Assembly: GCA_963556195.1 (NCBI GenBank)
Contig: OY744520.1
Location: 881,001 to 945,000 of the forward strand
Origin: Sepiola atlantica
Taxonomy: Eukaryota; Mollusca; Cephalopoda; Sepiida; Sepiolidae
Direction: 5' to 3'
DNA: 64,000 nucleotides
Under the pieces are notes generated by a model. That model had not been told where the DNA came from and ran no database searches. It saw only the letters and a list, made by a program, of their open reading frames with translations. Positions 1 to 10,145 of this stretch are shown here, piece after piece; positions within the stretch are counted from its first letter, which is position 1, and each line of letters starts with the position of its first letter. The position numbers and the translations under genes were made by a program.

Positions 1-14
1 TTATAAAATCAATA

Positions 15-46
15 TGTGTGTGTTTGTGTGTGTGTGTGTGTGTGTG
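15..46. repeat. (TG)n microsatellite
   Basis: Short nearly pure TG/GT dinucleotide run at the left edge of the window. No gene is associated with it. Confidence 0.9.
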
Positions 47-491
47 ATTAAGTGAAGACGATTTTCCACTTTCTCTAATCTGTTTTTTTTTTTCAGCAGC
101 TTGACCAAGTCCTCATGCGTGCTTTTATTTCGTATTCTCTTAAAAAAATTACATTTGCACCGGGAAAGCTATTTTTCTAAGCAACGTCTTTCACAAAGAA
201 TGTTGCATCTATTTTCACTCTTATACTTATGCCTACTATTACCGCCCCCAGTAACACCTGGCTGAATATTTCATGGCATTATTATGCCATAAACACCGTT
301 CATTTTTCACGCTATACTTTCTCTGTTACCTACTATACATTTTCTATCAAAATAATGACTGCTCCCTTCTTTCTTCCACATTCTTGTTTCATGGAATACA
401 ATACCGGCTTCATAATACTACCATGCTCACTTTATGACTTATACACATTGACTACTTTATTATTCGTTCATTTCGCATTTTAACAGCATAC

Positions 492-641
492 TATTTATGT
501 AACAACAAAATAATGACATTACACGGGCACTACTGAGAATCGGGGTTTATTCGAGAATAGCAGATTCCACATCAGTTTCTATATCTGACCGATTAGCCTC
601 ATACGATTTATGTAACAACAAAATCATAACATTACCAGGGC
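492..641. repeat. Direct repeat pair, 37 bp, period about 113 bp
   Basis: Copies at 492-528 and 605-641 share ATTTATGTAACAACAAAAT and then a diverged ATTAC...GGGC end. The rest of 47-1107 is AT-rich and holds no gene I can support. Confidence 0.6.
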
Positions 642-1107
642 TCTCCAGAGATGTTTCCTTGTAAGTAAACCTTTTTAAAAACATTTAAATTCAGAAAACA
701 AAAGCATCTTTATCGGCTACGTAAAAATGTTTTTTTTCATTTACATTAGATAAAAAAAAGTTTTTACTGCCTTTTGGTAAAATCAATTTGTTATTTATTG
801 AAAAAAATATGAAACATGTTTAGTAAAAAAATAAAAGTATGTTATCATTAAGAAACTTGCTATAACTGAATCTATTTAATGTTTTTTTTACGTAAAACAT
901 GTTTGTTTAGTAAAAATAAATCGTTCGCGAGTAATGCCGAAACTTATTTCACTCGCAATAATTTTCCTGACTGAAATAGGACTTCAACTCAAAATAATAT
1001 GAAAACTAAAAATGTAGATAAACATGTTTTAAAGGTTTTTTTTTAAACATTTACATTTCGGCAAGTGTTGCAATTTCAAACTTTATTTATTTAGAGTCAG
1101 CAAATAT
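642..1107. other. AT-rich DNA, nothing recognised
   Basis: Low-complexity A/T-rich sequence with repeated GTAAAA and CATGTTT words and short spurious ORFs only. Confidence 0.5.
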
Positions 1108-1228
1108 TTATGGCACGATTATGTTCATATATTCGTTTCTTTAACGGACGTTATGTCTCGCCGAAATATATTTTTCCACAGTCGGCGCAGGGAATAGTAT
1201 AAATTCCAGTTGTAGTGGGTGATGAAAG
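1108..1228 (-). pseudogene. Inverted 5' piece of a Penelope-like GIY-YIG domain
   Basis: Read on the minus strand, this piece encodes the first half of a GIY-YIG endonuclease as found at the C-terminus of Penelope-like element proteins. The GIY motif lies in TTTGIYTIPCADC and the YIG equivalent in KIYFGET, followed by an in-frame stop and then RPLKKRIYEHNRAI. The two-cysteine CxxC before the YIG motif is typical of PLE endonucleases. The second half of the same domain continues on the plus strand from about 1229, so the element carries a 5' inversion. The 38 bp encoding KKRIYEHNRAI occur in both halves, as inverted repeats 1108-1145 and 1234-1271. Inactive fragment. Confidence 0.8.
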
Positions 1229-1514
1229 TCCTTTAAAGAAACGAATATATGAACATAATCGTGCCATAAAAAACGGCGATACCTCAAATGCACTATGCAC
1301 TCATATGATCTCTTCCGGCCACCACTTCAATATCCATAAGGCAATCTCTATCAAACATATTCATGACACCAAACTTCGACGTCTCACAGAATCCTGTCTG
1401 ATCCTATGTGATAAGAACACCATTGCCCAAAGACAAGGTTTCTATAATATTGCTTTTCCTTCGGCTAGATCGATTTTATACGAGATGAATCTAAATGAAT
1501 ACGACTCTGGCTAA
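1215..1514 (+). pseudogene. Penelope-like element GIY-YIG domain, C-terminal half
   Basis: A 99-codon open frame whose first codons (to about residue 5) come from the inverted neighbour. From SPLKKRIYEHNRAIKNGD onward it matches the second half of the PLE GIY-YIG nuclease: the conserved arginine and glutamate helix (RIYEHNRAI), a histidine-rich AxxxHxxxxGH-type block (THMISSGHHFNI), and the basic LRRLTESCLI segment. The RT half is absent. The frame ends at a natural-looking stop, followed by a pyrimidine-rich 3' tail. The ATG is not a genuine start. It is the 3' remnant of a retroelement and not a host gene. Confidence 0.8.
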
Positions 1515-2050
1515 CTTTTAACCCTTGTCTCTCTTCTTCCCCTTCCCCTCCTCCCCTGCCTCCTCCTCTTCCCTTGTTTCGTCCTTCGACGTTCACTGCT
1601 CCAATTACTACTAATCCTGTTGACTTTTGACGTTCTCAGTCCGAATTCAATCAGCAGGCGATATCTAAGCACTGATTTTTTCTCTCTCTCTTTTTTTCTT
1701 CTTCTTCTTCAATAGTTTTCGACAACGACATGTCGATTTACCCTTTCTCACGTTTGCTCTCGCTTTCTCTTCTTCTTCGTTTCGTCTTCTTCAACTGACG
1801 TTCTAAAGATACTGTTTGATTGGTATCTCTTTCTTCTTCTTCCTCTTCTTCATCTTCTTTTTCTTTCTCTTTTCATAACATTCCTCGCATTCCTTTTTCT
1901 CCCCGTTTTGTTGTTCTCTGCACGTGAAGTTTTCTTCCAATCGCATTCTCTGTATAAATTTGAAAACTTTTCCGTTTTGAAATAAAGTTTATTAACTGAT
2001 CGAAAATGGTCGTATCTACGGCCGAAATATCTCGGTGGAACTTTACAACA
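1515..2050 (+). mobile_element. 3' untranslated tail of the PLE fragment
   Basis: Strongly pyrimidine-rich (CTTCTTCTT runs) non-coding sequence downstream of the GIY-YIG stop, with AATAAA at 1981-1986 and an ACGGCCGAAATATCTCGG segment near 2019-2036. That segment resembles the GGCCGAAACGTTG block in other PLE-type tails of this window. The right border is uncertain. Confidence 0.45.
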
Positions 2051-2885
2051 TGAGTTTTTGAGTTTAATTTTGTTAGTTGTTGAATTGCTTATTCTTTATT
2101 CCATTTTTATTTTTACATATTGTCTGAAACATTGTTTCTTTTTTCCCATATATATATATATATATATATAAATTATTTATGTACCGATAATTATAAATTT
2201 TTAAATATATATTTTCGGCAACCTGGGAACATTATTTTGTTTTAATCTTTACGATTTAGGGGGTGCGACCATACAAACTCGCACCCGCATGCCCCCAAAT
2301 GTTTAAATAAGTTAGATTCCAACAATTTAATAGAGAAAAGAAATACTCTACGTCAAATGTTGAGTCATATAGAGTAATCCAATCGCTGTGTGCGCTAACA
2401 TCAATAATATGTATGTGCTTGATAAAATCGTAAACTATTGAACTTATATTAATTATAAAATATGTATTCTAGTCAACCGAGTGAGTCACGTAGGCGTATT
2501 ATTTATTTTTTTGTTGTAAACTTTACTATTTAGGAGAGAGACACGGAAACTGTACCATACCCCAATTAAGAAAAAAACATTAACATTTATAACTAATGAA
2601 TTTCTTAGCGGGTATATCACAGTTTATGAATTCTCGAATGAAAACAAATTACCTGCCATCCTGATAATCCACTTCGGGAATGAAGCATGACAGTTTCCGT
2701 GTAGCTTACTTGTCATACGTATATTTTCATATGACTACTTAGTTTTGTTGAAGTAAATACTGAATATGTATGTATATTTGTCGATAACTCTTCACCGATT
2801 ATTGTGAATACTCGCTGATTTGGTATTTACAAAGTTAAATTCCTCCTAAAATTCCAAGCTAATTTCTGATAGCCAACTGGTAACT
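2051..2885. other. AT-rich DNA, nothing recognised
   Basis: Contains a short (TA)n at about 2149-2170 and no ORF of note. Confidence 0.5.
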
Positions 2886-3032
2886 CTTTTCACTGCGAAT
2901 CAGTGGCGATTTGTGATCGGAGTTCGCGCCCGTCGACGGTCGGGAATTAGCTTCCGACACTGAGGATTGCGTAAGTATGAAGTATCGATGTCTGTAGGTA
3001 ATAAATACTTTATATTTATTTATAAATATTAT
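2886..3032 (+). mobile_element. tRNA-derived SINE copy (family Z) with hammerhead-like 3' part
   Basis: Shares with 15210-15362 a GTGGC-type start, a GTTCGCGCC B-box-like element, a CACTGA(N)GA core, a GTCTGTRGGTA block and a 3' tail rich in TTTATTTATAAATAT that runs into (TA)n. tRNA-derived SINEs are known from octopuses. Assignment to this family is by comparison between copies within the window. Confidence 0.55.
2954..2998 (+). ncRNA. Type I hammerhead-like motif in SINE family Z
   Basis: Core CTGAGGA at 2960-2966 (position 7 of the hammerhead core is free) and GAA at 2979-2981. Stem III is GTAT/ATGT-like around CG, and the cleavage triplet is GTC ending at 2992. Stem I pairs CCGACA (2954-2959) with TGTAGG (2993-2998) at five of six positions. 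Stem II is poor. This is a degraded copy of the fold seen at 15285-15330. Confidence 0.4.
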
Positions 3033-3090
<58 letters not shown>

Positions 3091-3227
3091 CAAAATCTTT
3101 AAAAAGCCTTGGCTTAAAGAAAGAACAATACACACTAGTTTATTAAAGAATATACCTTGCATTGAACAATCTAGGTTTGAAATGAATCTGGACATTCGTA
3201 CATGTTTATCACTCTTATTTCTTTTAC

Positions 3228-3285
<58 letters not shown>

Positions 3286-3287
3286 AC
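3033..3287. repeat. PLE-end unit (family U) sandwiched by two (TA)n tracts
   Basis: (TA)n at 3033-3089 and 3231-3287 enclose a 141-bp unit containing ACCTTGCATTGAACAATC. Homologous units lie at 22074-22183 (minus), 23141-23229 (minus), 23410-23620 (plus) and 28880-29176 (plus). The left part keeps AAGCCTTGGCTTA, the stem III and cleavage-site part of the hammerhead-like motif seen whole at 23459-23508. Confidence 0.6.
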
Positions 3288-3341
3288 ACTATATTATATG
3301 ACTTTATAACATCAACTATATGTGAATACACATTAAATAGT

Positions 3342-3345
<4 letters not shown>

Positions 3346-3372
<27 letters not shown>
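3346..3372. repeat. (TA)n microsatellite
   Basis: TA tract directly left of the family W foldback. Confidence 0.9.
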
Positions 3373-3384
3373 TACAGAAGAGCA

Positions 3385-3748
3385 GAACAACATCGGTAAC
3401 GTCGGTTTGAAATCATAATAAAATTGATCTATAGTTGGTCTCCTTTGCCGGATTGTCTTCAGCCCATGTTTATATCTGTCTCCTCAGAAAATTTAGGCTC
3501 GTGCGCTGTGGTACTCTATTATAAAATATGAATCATCTGCTTTTTGTTTAATTTTGTGATCTTCTTTTACTAAATCAAAAATGAAAATAGAGCAGAAGAT
3601 GGAAATAGCGTAAATGAGTCACACAGCGCGCGAGCCGCCATTTTCCGGGGAGACAGACAAAAACAAAGGCTGAAGAGAGTCCGATACAGGAGACTAACTA
3701 TATGCCGCATGTGTTTGGGTTTGAAACCGACATTGTTTTCGTCTTCAT
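3385..3748. repeat. Foldback repeat, family W
   Basis: The left arm, about 3385-3553, is the diverged reverse complement of the right arm, about 3575-3748. Shared blocks are GGCTGAAGA, GGAGACAGA, GCGC(A/G)CGAGCC and AAACCGACRTT. The loop is about 20 bp. The same family makes the near-perfect palindrome at 19814-20049. Both arms contain CTGAAGA...GAAACC hammerhead-core remnants. Probably a non-autonomous PLE derivative (inference). Confidence 0.6.
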
Positions 3749-3840
3749 TAATACATATATAAATACATATAACTCTCTTATTTTTTAATTTTCTTAATAA
3801 TCGAATACTGTACTGTGGGTTCTCTTCCACCAACCTCACC

Positions 3841-3861
3841 CACACACACACACACATACAT

Positions 3862-3928
<67 letters not shown>
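3841..3928. repeat. (CA)n-(TA)n composite microsatellite
   Basis: CA-rich tract 3841-3870 followed by pure TA to 3928. It gives spurious poly-IY ORFs in several frames. Confidence 0.9.
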
Positions 3929-3932
<4 letters not shown>

Positions 3933-4267
3933 GCAATCCAACAAAATATATAAGCGTCAACTAATATCTTATAATTAGTGAAACATCCGGATAAAAACTG
4001 AAGTATTATTTGATTTATTTGTCATTAACATTGAATATTGACACATTTCGCGACTGGATAACTTTGCCGGCCCCTTCAATTTCACGTATATGGACTGCTG
4101 ATTATGCTTCTCAATTTGTATGACCTGGATGGACTGTATGGATTCAACAAAAAGTATGTTTTTGAGTTGATATGTTTGATGTTATGTATTTTTATGTATT
4201 TGTGTATATAATTTTATATATTTTCAAAGCGTAATTTTATTACCTGTAGTAGTATAACTGCGGTAAT
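3929..4267. other. AT-rich DNA upstream of the hammerhead-like motif
   Basis: No coding signal. Probably the body of the repeat that carries the motif at 4268-4316 and ends at the (TA)n starting at 4396. Confidence 0.4.
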
Positions 4268-4316
4268 GGTCCTCTGAAGAGAAGAATTATCTTTGAAAAC
4301 TCATGAGCTAAGGACT
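4268..4316 (+). ncRNA. Complete type I hammerhead ribozyme-like motif
   Basis: All elements of the hammerhead fold can be placed by eye. Stem I is GGUCCU (4268-4273) with AGGACU (4311-4316): five Watson-Crick pairs plus one G-U. The core CUGAAGA is 4274-4280. Stem II is G-AAGA/UCUU-U (4281-4285 and 4290-4294) with loop AUUA. GAA is 4295-4297. Stem III is A4298-U4309 plus CUC (4300-4302) with GAG (4305-4307). The cleavage triplet CUA ends at 4310. Hammerheads of this topology are known in Penelope-like elements. No RT lies beside this copy, so its host element is inferred. Confidence 0.6.
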
Positions 4317-4388
4317 TAAGGATACTTTGCTTGAACTTTGAATTCTAATAAAATTTGATTGACACCTTAGTTTATTACTTCATTTTAT

Positions 4389-4395
<7 letters not shown>

Positions 4396-4434
<39 letters not shown>

Positions 4435-4493
4435 AATTTGTCTTTTTTGACCATTATAATCTATTTTTCTCTCTAGCTAGTTCAATTTTCATG

Positions 4494-4531
<38 letters not shown>

Positions 4532-4532
4532 A
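4396..4532. repeat. (TA)n and (TATC)n microsatellites
   Basis: TA tract 4396-4430 and a clean tetranucleotide TATC tract 4495-4532. Confidence 0.9.
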
Positions 4533-5339
4533 CGCTTGCATGTTTAGCCACTCCCAATTTTGTTCTCAACATTTGTCTACATTTCAGTCCATATTTCGTT
4601 TATTGCGTATTTTCTTCTTTTTATCGCATCTTTTTTCTTTCCTTCTCTCGTCATCATCATTTTTCTTTCTTTTGTTACGCAATTCCATTTCCTACTCACG
4701 ATGGTTTTATCTACTTAAACAAGAAAAGCAAAACAAAAAACGTCGCCCTCCGCCCTCCTACCTACAAACGTCGCATATTTTGTGTTTTGTTTTATTGAAG
4801 GGTGGGGTTACTTTAATGCTCTGTTAAACAAAGAAAGAAAAGAATGTCAGATCATTTGTTCAACAACAGATTCCAAACAACAGAACCCGCATCCGTTGTT
4901 CTTTGGCCAAGAAAAGACAAACGCTCAACATTTTCGAAACGAAACACTATTAAACTTTTGGCGCCAATTAAACAAATGATTCCGTCATTTTTTTAAAAGG
5001 CAATTATTTTTTCTTAATCGACATTTTGACGTTTCGAATTGACGCTTGTGTTCCGTGGGAGATGACAGTGAACACGTACTAAATTGTAAATTGCGAACAT
5101 TTACTTGGTGGCTAAAATAGTTGCATATACCATTTAAGAAGTTTTCTTATAGTAATTCGGTTCCACCTTAATATAAAAAAGAATCGGCAGTAAACTATTT
5201 TTAATATTTCAACCCTCTATGTGTACCACAATAATCGATCCCACGGGAATGTCTCTTTTGCCTGATAAGATAAATAATAATTTTTAAAGTATAAAAATGT
5301 GATTTCATTTTGTAGTATCTTCCTAATTACATGCTATAT
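4533..5339. other. No gene recognised
   Basis: AT-rich. Short open frames at 4540-4979 are pyrimidine-rich or lysine/asparagine-rich low complexity with no family resemblance. Confidence 0.5.
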
Positions 5340-5450
5340 ATATACATTAAATGTCCCAGACTACATCTATCATGGTCGCGGTTTCGAATTCAGCCTCACT
5401 TATGAGCGAAACACGTGTCCGTGGGTTATTATATTTTATAAATATATATA
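5340..5450 (+). mobile_element. tRNA-derived SINE fragment
   Basis: B-box-like GGTTTCGAATTC followed by CACTTATGAGCGAAACACGT and GTCCGTGGG. Compared with the hammerhead-bearing copies the stem II segment is lost, leaving TTATGAG-CGAAAC and the stem III/cleavage part ACACGTGTC. The A box is degraded. Confidence 0.45.
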
Positions 5451-5624
5451 GACGCTCACAATATTGAGGCATCATATTGTGTAAGAGAACTACGTTTTAC
5501 TCATGGCATTTAAGAAAAGCTTCACAGTAGATATCTGAATACGTCCATTTTTCATTATCGGCCAAAACAACATCAAACAAAACTGATATTATTTATGTAC
5601 GATAATATCTGCCTGTTAGCAAAA

Positions 5625-5790
5625 ATTTCGTAGCCCGACGGAAAGAGTGCGGACTACAGCTACTGTCGGCACGGTTTCGAATCTCGCTGAATTCAGATAC
5701 ACTGATGAGCGGTATAACGGCGAAACATGTGTTCATAGATTATATATTTTGTATACATATTAGCGAAACCCGTGTCCCGGCGTGACCCAG
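5625..5790 (+). mobile_element. tRNA-derived SINE copy with hammerhead-like core
   Basis: A-box-like TAGCCCGACGG near 5631 and a B box GGTTTCGAATCTC at 5673-5685, spaced as in a tRNA. Then CTGATGA, a 13-nt weak hairpin, GAAACATGTGTTC, and an AT-rich tail. A second GCGAAACCCGTGTCCC block follows at about 5763, suggesting two nested or tandem copies. Stem I is not convincingly paired here. Confidence 0.5.
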
Positions 5791-6437
5791 GGAATTATAA
5801 AATATTGATTTATTTTTCAGTTCTAACAAAAAATGCCCAAAAGTCTAAATATAGACTAGTGATGCAACTGAAAACTCGTTGAGTAATAATCAGTTCTAAG
5901 TGGAGGTTAAATACAGGCGATAATAACCAAGATTACAAATTATCGAATTCGGAAACCTGCACGTTGTGAAAATATCAAATAATAGCTACCGAATATATGT
6001 GAATGATTCCTAATCTACTGAGTTTTTTTCAATCTACTAATGGTTTAAGTAGTTTAGGAGTGAAAGCAAACTCATTTCACTGTAAATAATTCAGGTGAAT
6101 AAATCTTTTTACATATAGATTAAAATAAATCCCCTATATTTTTAAATAGTACCCCCTAATATTTTCAAATAAGTATTGATTTTTTAAGCAAATAAATTGT
6201 TTTAGTTTTGGGGACTGTGCTTCCTTCCTATATAGTTTTACATAAAGGCTAATCCTCCTCCCTAATATCGAAATATTTGAAAGAAATTATTGTTAAATCA
6301 TATTTTATCACCTCAATTATTTACAAGTAAAATGTGTTCGGCTTTCAGTCCTAAACGACTTAAACCATGTTTGTTAACATAGTAGATTGGATTAGATAAC
6401 AGTCGGTTAATCACATATTAGAAAAACAACTAATTAC
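5791..6437. other. AT-rich DNA, nothing recognised
   Basis: No ORF of interest and no similarity to the other repeats in the window. Confidence 0.5.
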
Positions 6438-6509
<72 letters not shown>

Positions 6510-6530
6510 ATAATAATAATAATAATAGTA

Positions 6531-6592
<62 letters not shown>
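6438..6592. repeat. (TAC)n-(TAA)n trinucleotide tract
   Basis: About 155 bp of CTC/TAC triplets grading into TAA triplets with a few G interruptions, one of the longest triplet tracts here. Confidence 0.9.
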
Positions 6593-8029
6593 TGCATTCG
6601 TGTCGCAATATCAATATTATTATGACTATTACTCGTACTACTGAGAATAATAATGATGGTAATTTTAAGAATAATAACTATAGCACTAAGAATAACGGTG
6701 AAGAGAAACAGTCTACTTAAAACGGCTTCCGTTTTTTTACATTAGAAATAGACAGACGAAAAAGAAAACGAGAGATGTTGTTACGATCCAGCAAATGTAT
6801 GTATCGGGTGACTGTAAAAAAAGAATCGAAAACAGACGTCTAGTTAATATGTCCGGACTCAAGTAGAATAAGAAAATAAATAAGTAAATAAATGTAGTAA
6901 AGTTAGAAAATATTTTAGGAACAGAGTAAGCGGACATTTTTTTGTTATTCAGGCAGGGTAATGTTAACTATTGGGAAATAGAATCTGTAAAGCGTAATCT
7001 GTTATTCTCGAATAAAATTCGAATGCTAAAAGGTCATCTGAATAAGTTTATATCTCAGGAGGGTTTCGGTAATGTTATAACCTGTATGATGTTAAAAATG
7101 CGAAATTAACGTAAAAAGAAAGAAGTTAATATGCATAAGTAATAATAGTGAACTGAGTATGTTAGAATTACAAAACTGATATTCTTTGATTCCATGTAAC
7201 TGGAATGTGGAAGAAAAAAATGAGCAGTCATTATTTCAATTAGAAATGTATCGTAGTTAACAGAGAACAGATAAGCGTGAAAAATAAAACATAACGGTGT
7301 TATTGCAAAAATAAGGCCATGAACAATTGGTCTTCTATTATAGTGGTGGCGGTAGGAGTAGATATTATGATGCGAGTGAGATTGGCTACGATCTCCTCTG
7401 TAGAAACCTAGTTGAAAGACACCGTTTAGGCGGACAAAATGTAAGAGAATTTGACAGAAAACAATACGAAATCATATTTTCTAAAACTATGTATGAGGAA
7501 TTTTCTTAAGTAACTGACTGAACAGATTAGCATATAAACATTTTAGTTCTAAACATATAAAAATAAATTAAATAGGGAAAAATTAATTTTACATTTTTAT
7601 ATAGATATATAAATAAATTATAATAAATTTGACTAAATCAAGGCTTGTTTTATATACTTTAATAACACAATATACATGCTAAAATATATCGTAGTTCTGG
7701 TATTTAATCATGTTTGAAACAATTCTATTTTAATTGTTCTAATTAAGGTTAATTGATAACTAATTTAAACAAATTCACCAGTCTATTTCTTAGCTATGTA
7801 TGTATTTTCTAGTCCCGTTTACTCTATGGTGATTTAACGACTCTCTAATATTTCTTAATGGTAGGACTTAGACAAACAGTCACAATCTAATTTATATACA
7901 TTTCTCTGTACAGATAGCAAATGCGTATCAAATTAGATGATGAAATAATAAGTTTCCTTACTCTATATTAAAATAATAAACAATAATTATACTTTTATAA
8001 TAATAATAATAGTAATAATAATAATCTAC
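6593..8029. other. AT-rich DNA, one unassigned short ORF
   Basis: Nothing recognised. A 60-codon frame at 7327-7509 (starts MVFYYSGGGRSRYYDASE, rich in E/R/Y) is compositionally less biased than its surroundings, but I recognise no domain. Confidence 0.4.
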
Positions 8030-9205
8030 AGACTAATAAATTGCCTACAATCCATGTTGAAAATTTACATGGAACACTGAGAGGACATATACACCATTCC
8101 CTTAATAACCGTAGCCGACTCTATAAAGAACAGAAACAACACCCGAAAACGACAAGAGGGATATGTGATCTTTACTACATAGATCAGAAGATATTGAAAA
8201 AGGTAAAACTAGAAAAAAACATAGCCATGACATGGACTAACTACAAAATAATTTACGACAGAATTACCCAAGCATGGATAAGGCTTAAGGATGTACAACA
8301 GATAATATCCGACACCATTATCAATCTTATAGAGAAAACAATGGAAACGTTGAGACTGTAACTGACAACTTAAGGACAACTGACTGAGATAATAATAGTG
8401 AAAGGCATTTTCCATAACTTTTCATCATGCTACCCAATAATTCAGGAAGTGTAATACTCTAAAATGTCTCCGGAAACAGAGGTAATAATAAGCCACTTCA
8501 TGTGTATAGACGACTTTAAGCTATTAAAACAATAAAACTAGAAAAGCTGATAATACAGCCACAATCTTTAGCCAGAATATTCGAAACATCAGAGATGAAA
8601 AGGGAAAACTTGAGACAGCGGACAGTATGGGATTACAAAACCAACAAGATGAACATGATACCTATAAATATCTTGGAGTTCTGGCTAATGGCGTCAACGA
8701 AGCCATTACTGACAGACGGACAGAACAACGCGAACGGAACGAATTATATCAAAACAAAAATAGAAAACCAGGAAAACAGTAAATGTAAACTCTGTTGCTA
8801 AAGAGACAAAACGATAAATAAAATAATAAATGAATGTTGAAACCTAGCCCCCAAAGAATATTAAACCAGACATGACTGTGTGCAAAAAGCAGTCCACTGG
8901 GAACTATGTAAACGTGTTCACTTTGAACATGCAGACAAATTGTAAAGAGATCAACTGGAGATATTATTGGAAAATGAAAAGTACAAAATCCTCTTTGACA
9001 TAGAGATACAAACTCACAAACTCACCCAAGCAATAATAATCAACAGAGAAATAGAAAATTCTACTTCATCGAATATTTTGCCGTCCTAGAAGGTCACAGG
9101 GTGAAATTAAAGTGGACAGTAAATACATGGAAGTTTCCAGACAACTAAAAAAAATATAACACATCACTATAATATCTGTTGTGAGTCTGCAACGCGTTCG
9201 GAAAG
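8030..9205 (+). pseudogene. R2/R4-Dong-like LINE relic (RT and restriction-like endonuclease)
   Basis: Three pieces in order match the RLE-bearing LINE group. About 8041-8361 resembles the RT palm start: EEQKG-type segment as KEQKQ, RGxxDxLxIDQ as RGICDLYYIDQ, then MAWIDYKKAYD as MTWTNYKIIYD with both key acidic residues altered or shifted. About 8648-8760 gives YKYLGVLANG, the conserved KYLGVL block after the RT. About 8840-9160 gives AVHWELCKRVHFEHADK and ENEKYKILFDIEIQTH, matching the H-x-x-L-C / KILWD region just before the PD-x-K nuclease. Stops and frameshifts separate the pieces. Dead copy, and the clade name is my best judgement. Confidence 0.65.
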
Positions 9206-9751
9206 AAAACACTAACTCGGAACCAAGTGTATAAATAAAAGTATAATACAACAGTTTGTACGTCTGTTTTGACGGCCATTATTAAACTGGGATAATTACA
9301 ACACTGAGAGGAATTTGCTCACAGTATTTATATTGAGCGGAAGAGTTTATATCGTCCGTGAGGTAAGGTACCATAACATCCCCTTTTTAAGTCTTACAAT
9401 TTCAGGAGTCACAGTATCATTTCATTTTTGGATTAGCGCTGTTATAGGGCTGCCTGAGTTATCTGTATGTCGAAAGTGTCGTATATGGTAATCATAACTT
9501 TTCTCTGGTGACTGCTGTAGATGGCATCCGACAGTCCTTTCCTAATTTGATTTAGGTATATCTTATTAGAGAACTGAGAGCCTAAGATTATCTAAGATAT
9601 ATTTCCAATCCTTTTTTCTATCGTGCGAACAGCAGAGACTCCCTCATTCTGTACGATTCAATGTCAGCTTCAGACTCTTTGTAAATTAGTTATTTTCCTT
9701 ATAAAATTCTTTCCATTCTCGCAAGGTTTTCCTGGCCTATATCAAAAGCAG
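9206..9751. other. No gene recognised
   Basis: Mixed-composition DNA between two LINE relics. No supported feature. Confidence 0.4.
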
Positions 9752-10145
9752 TACCATCGCCGCATCCTTGTGCTTGTTTTACAAATGCTTCATTTGATTA
9801 TGCTCCGATGAATTGGCTACTCTTGTGCCCCCTCGACGTAAATTCACTAAACTAACTCGACAATCAACTAAATTTCATTCATTCACTGTGGAGGTCCCCA
9901 GATGTCGGAGAGCCTTCTACTCAAATAGTTTCTTTCCTCGTGCTGCTGGCCTTTAGAACTCCCTCCCTGCTCATGTTTCCCCGACAGTGCAGACATGCAG
10001 AAATTTAAAACTAATGTAAACAGACATCTCGCTGCGCAGATCCCAATTTAAGTTTACACCCCCTACCTTATCCCCATTTCCTTTTTCTCAGTAGCCCCTT
10101 ACATCTACAGTGGCGGCCTGCCTTGTTTAGGGTGAACTATGTAAA
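9752..10145 (+). pseudogene. 3' end of a Jockey/CR1-type LINE (C-terminus and 3' UTR)
   Basis: Translates, with frame breaks, to the LINE C-terminal block seen in reverse at 46096-46527: LFYK-F, LCSDELATLVPPRRKFTKLTRQSTK, RCRRAFYSNSFFPRAAGL. After the stop comes the same 3' UTR (CCCATTTCCTTTTTCTCAGT, GGCCTGCCTTGTTTAGGGTG) ending in an A-rich tail near 10140. 5'-truncated insertion, the commonest fate of non-LTR elements. Confidence 0.8.

Noticed and set aside
3016..3960. Minus-strand ORFs of poly-IY and poly-CV
   Set aside because: Direct translations of (TA)n and (CA)n tracts.
5702..5740. Full hammerhead at the 5.7-kb SINE
   Set aside because: Core CTGATGA and GAAACATGTG are present, but stem I could not be paired and stem II is poor, so I list only the SINE.
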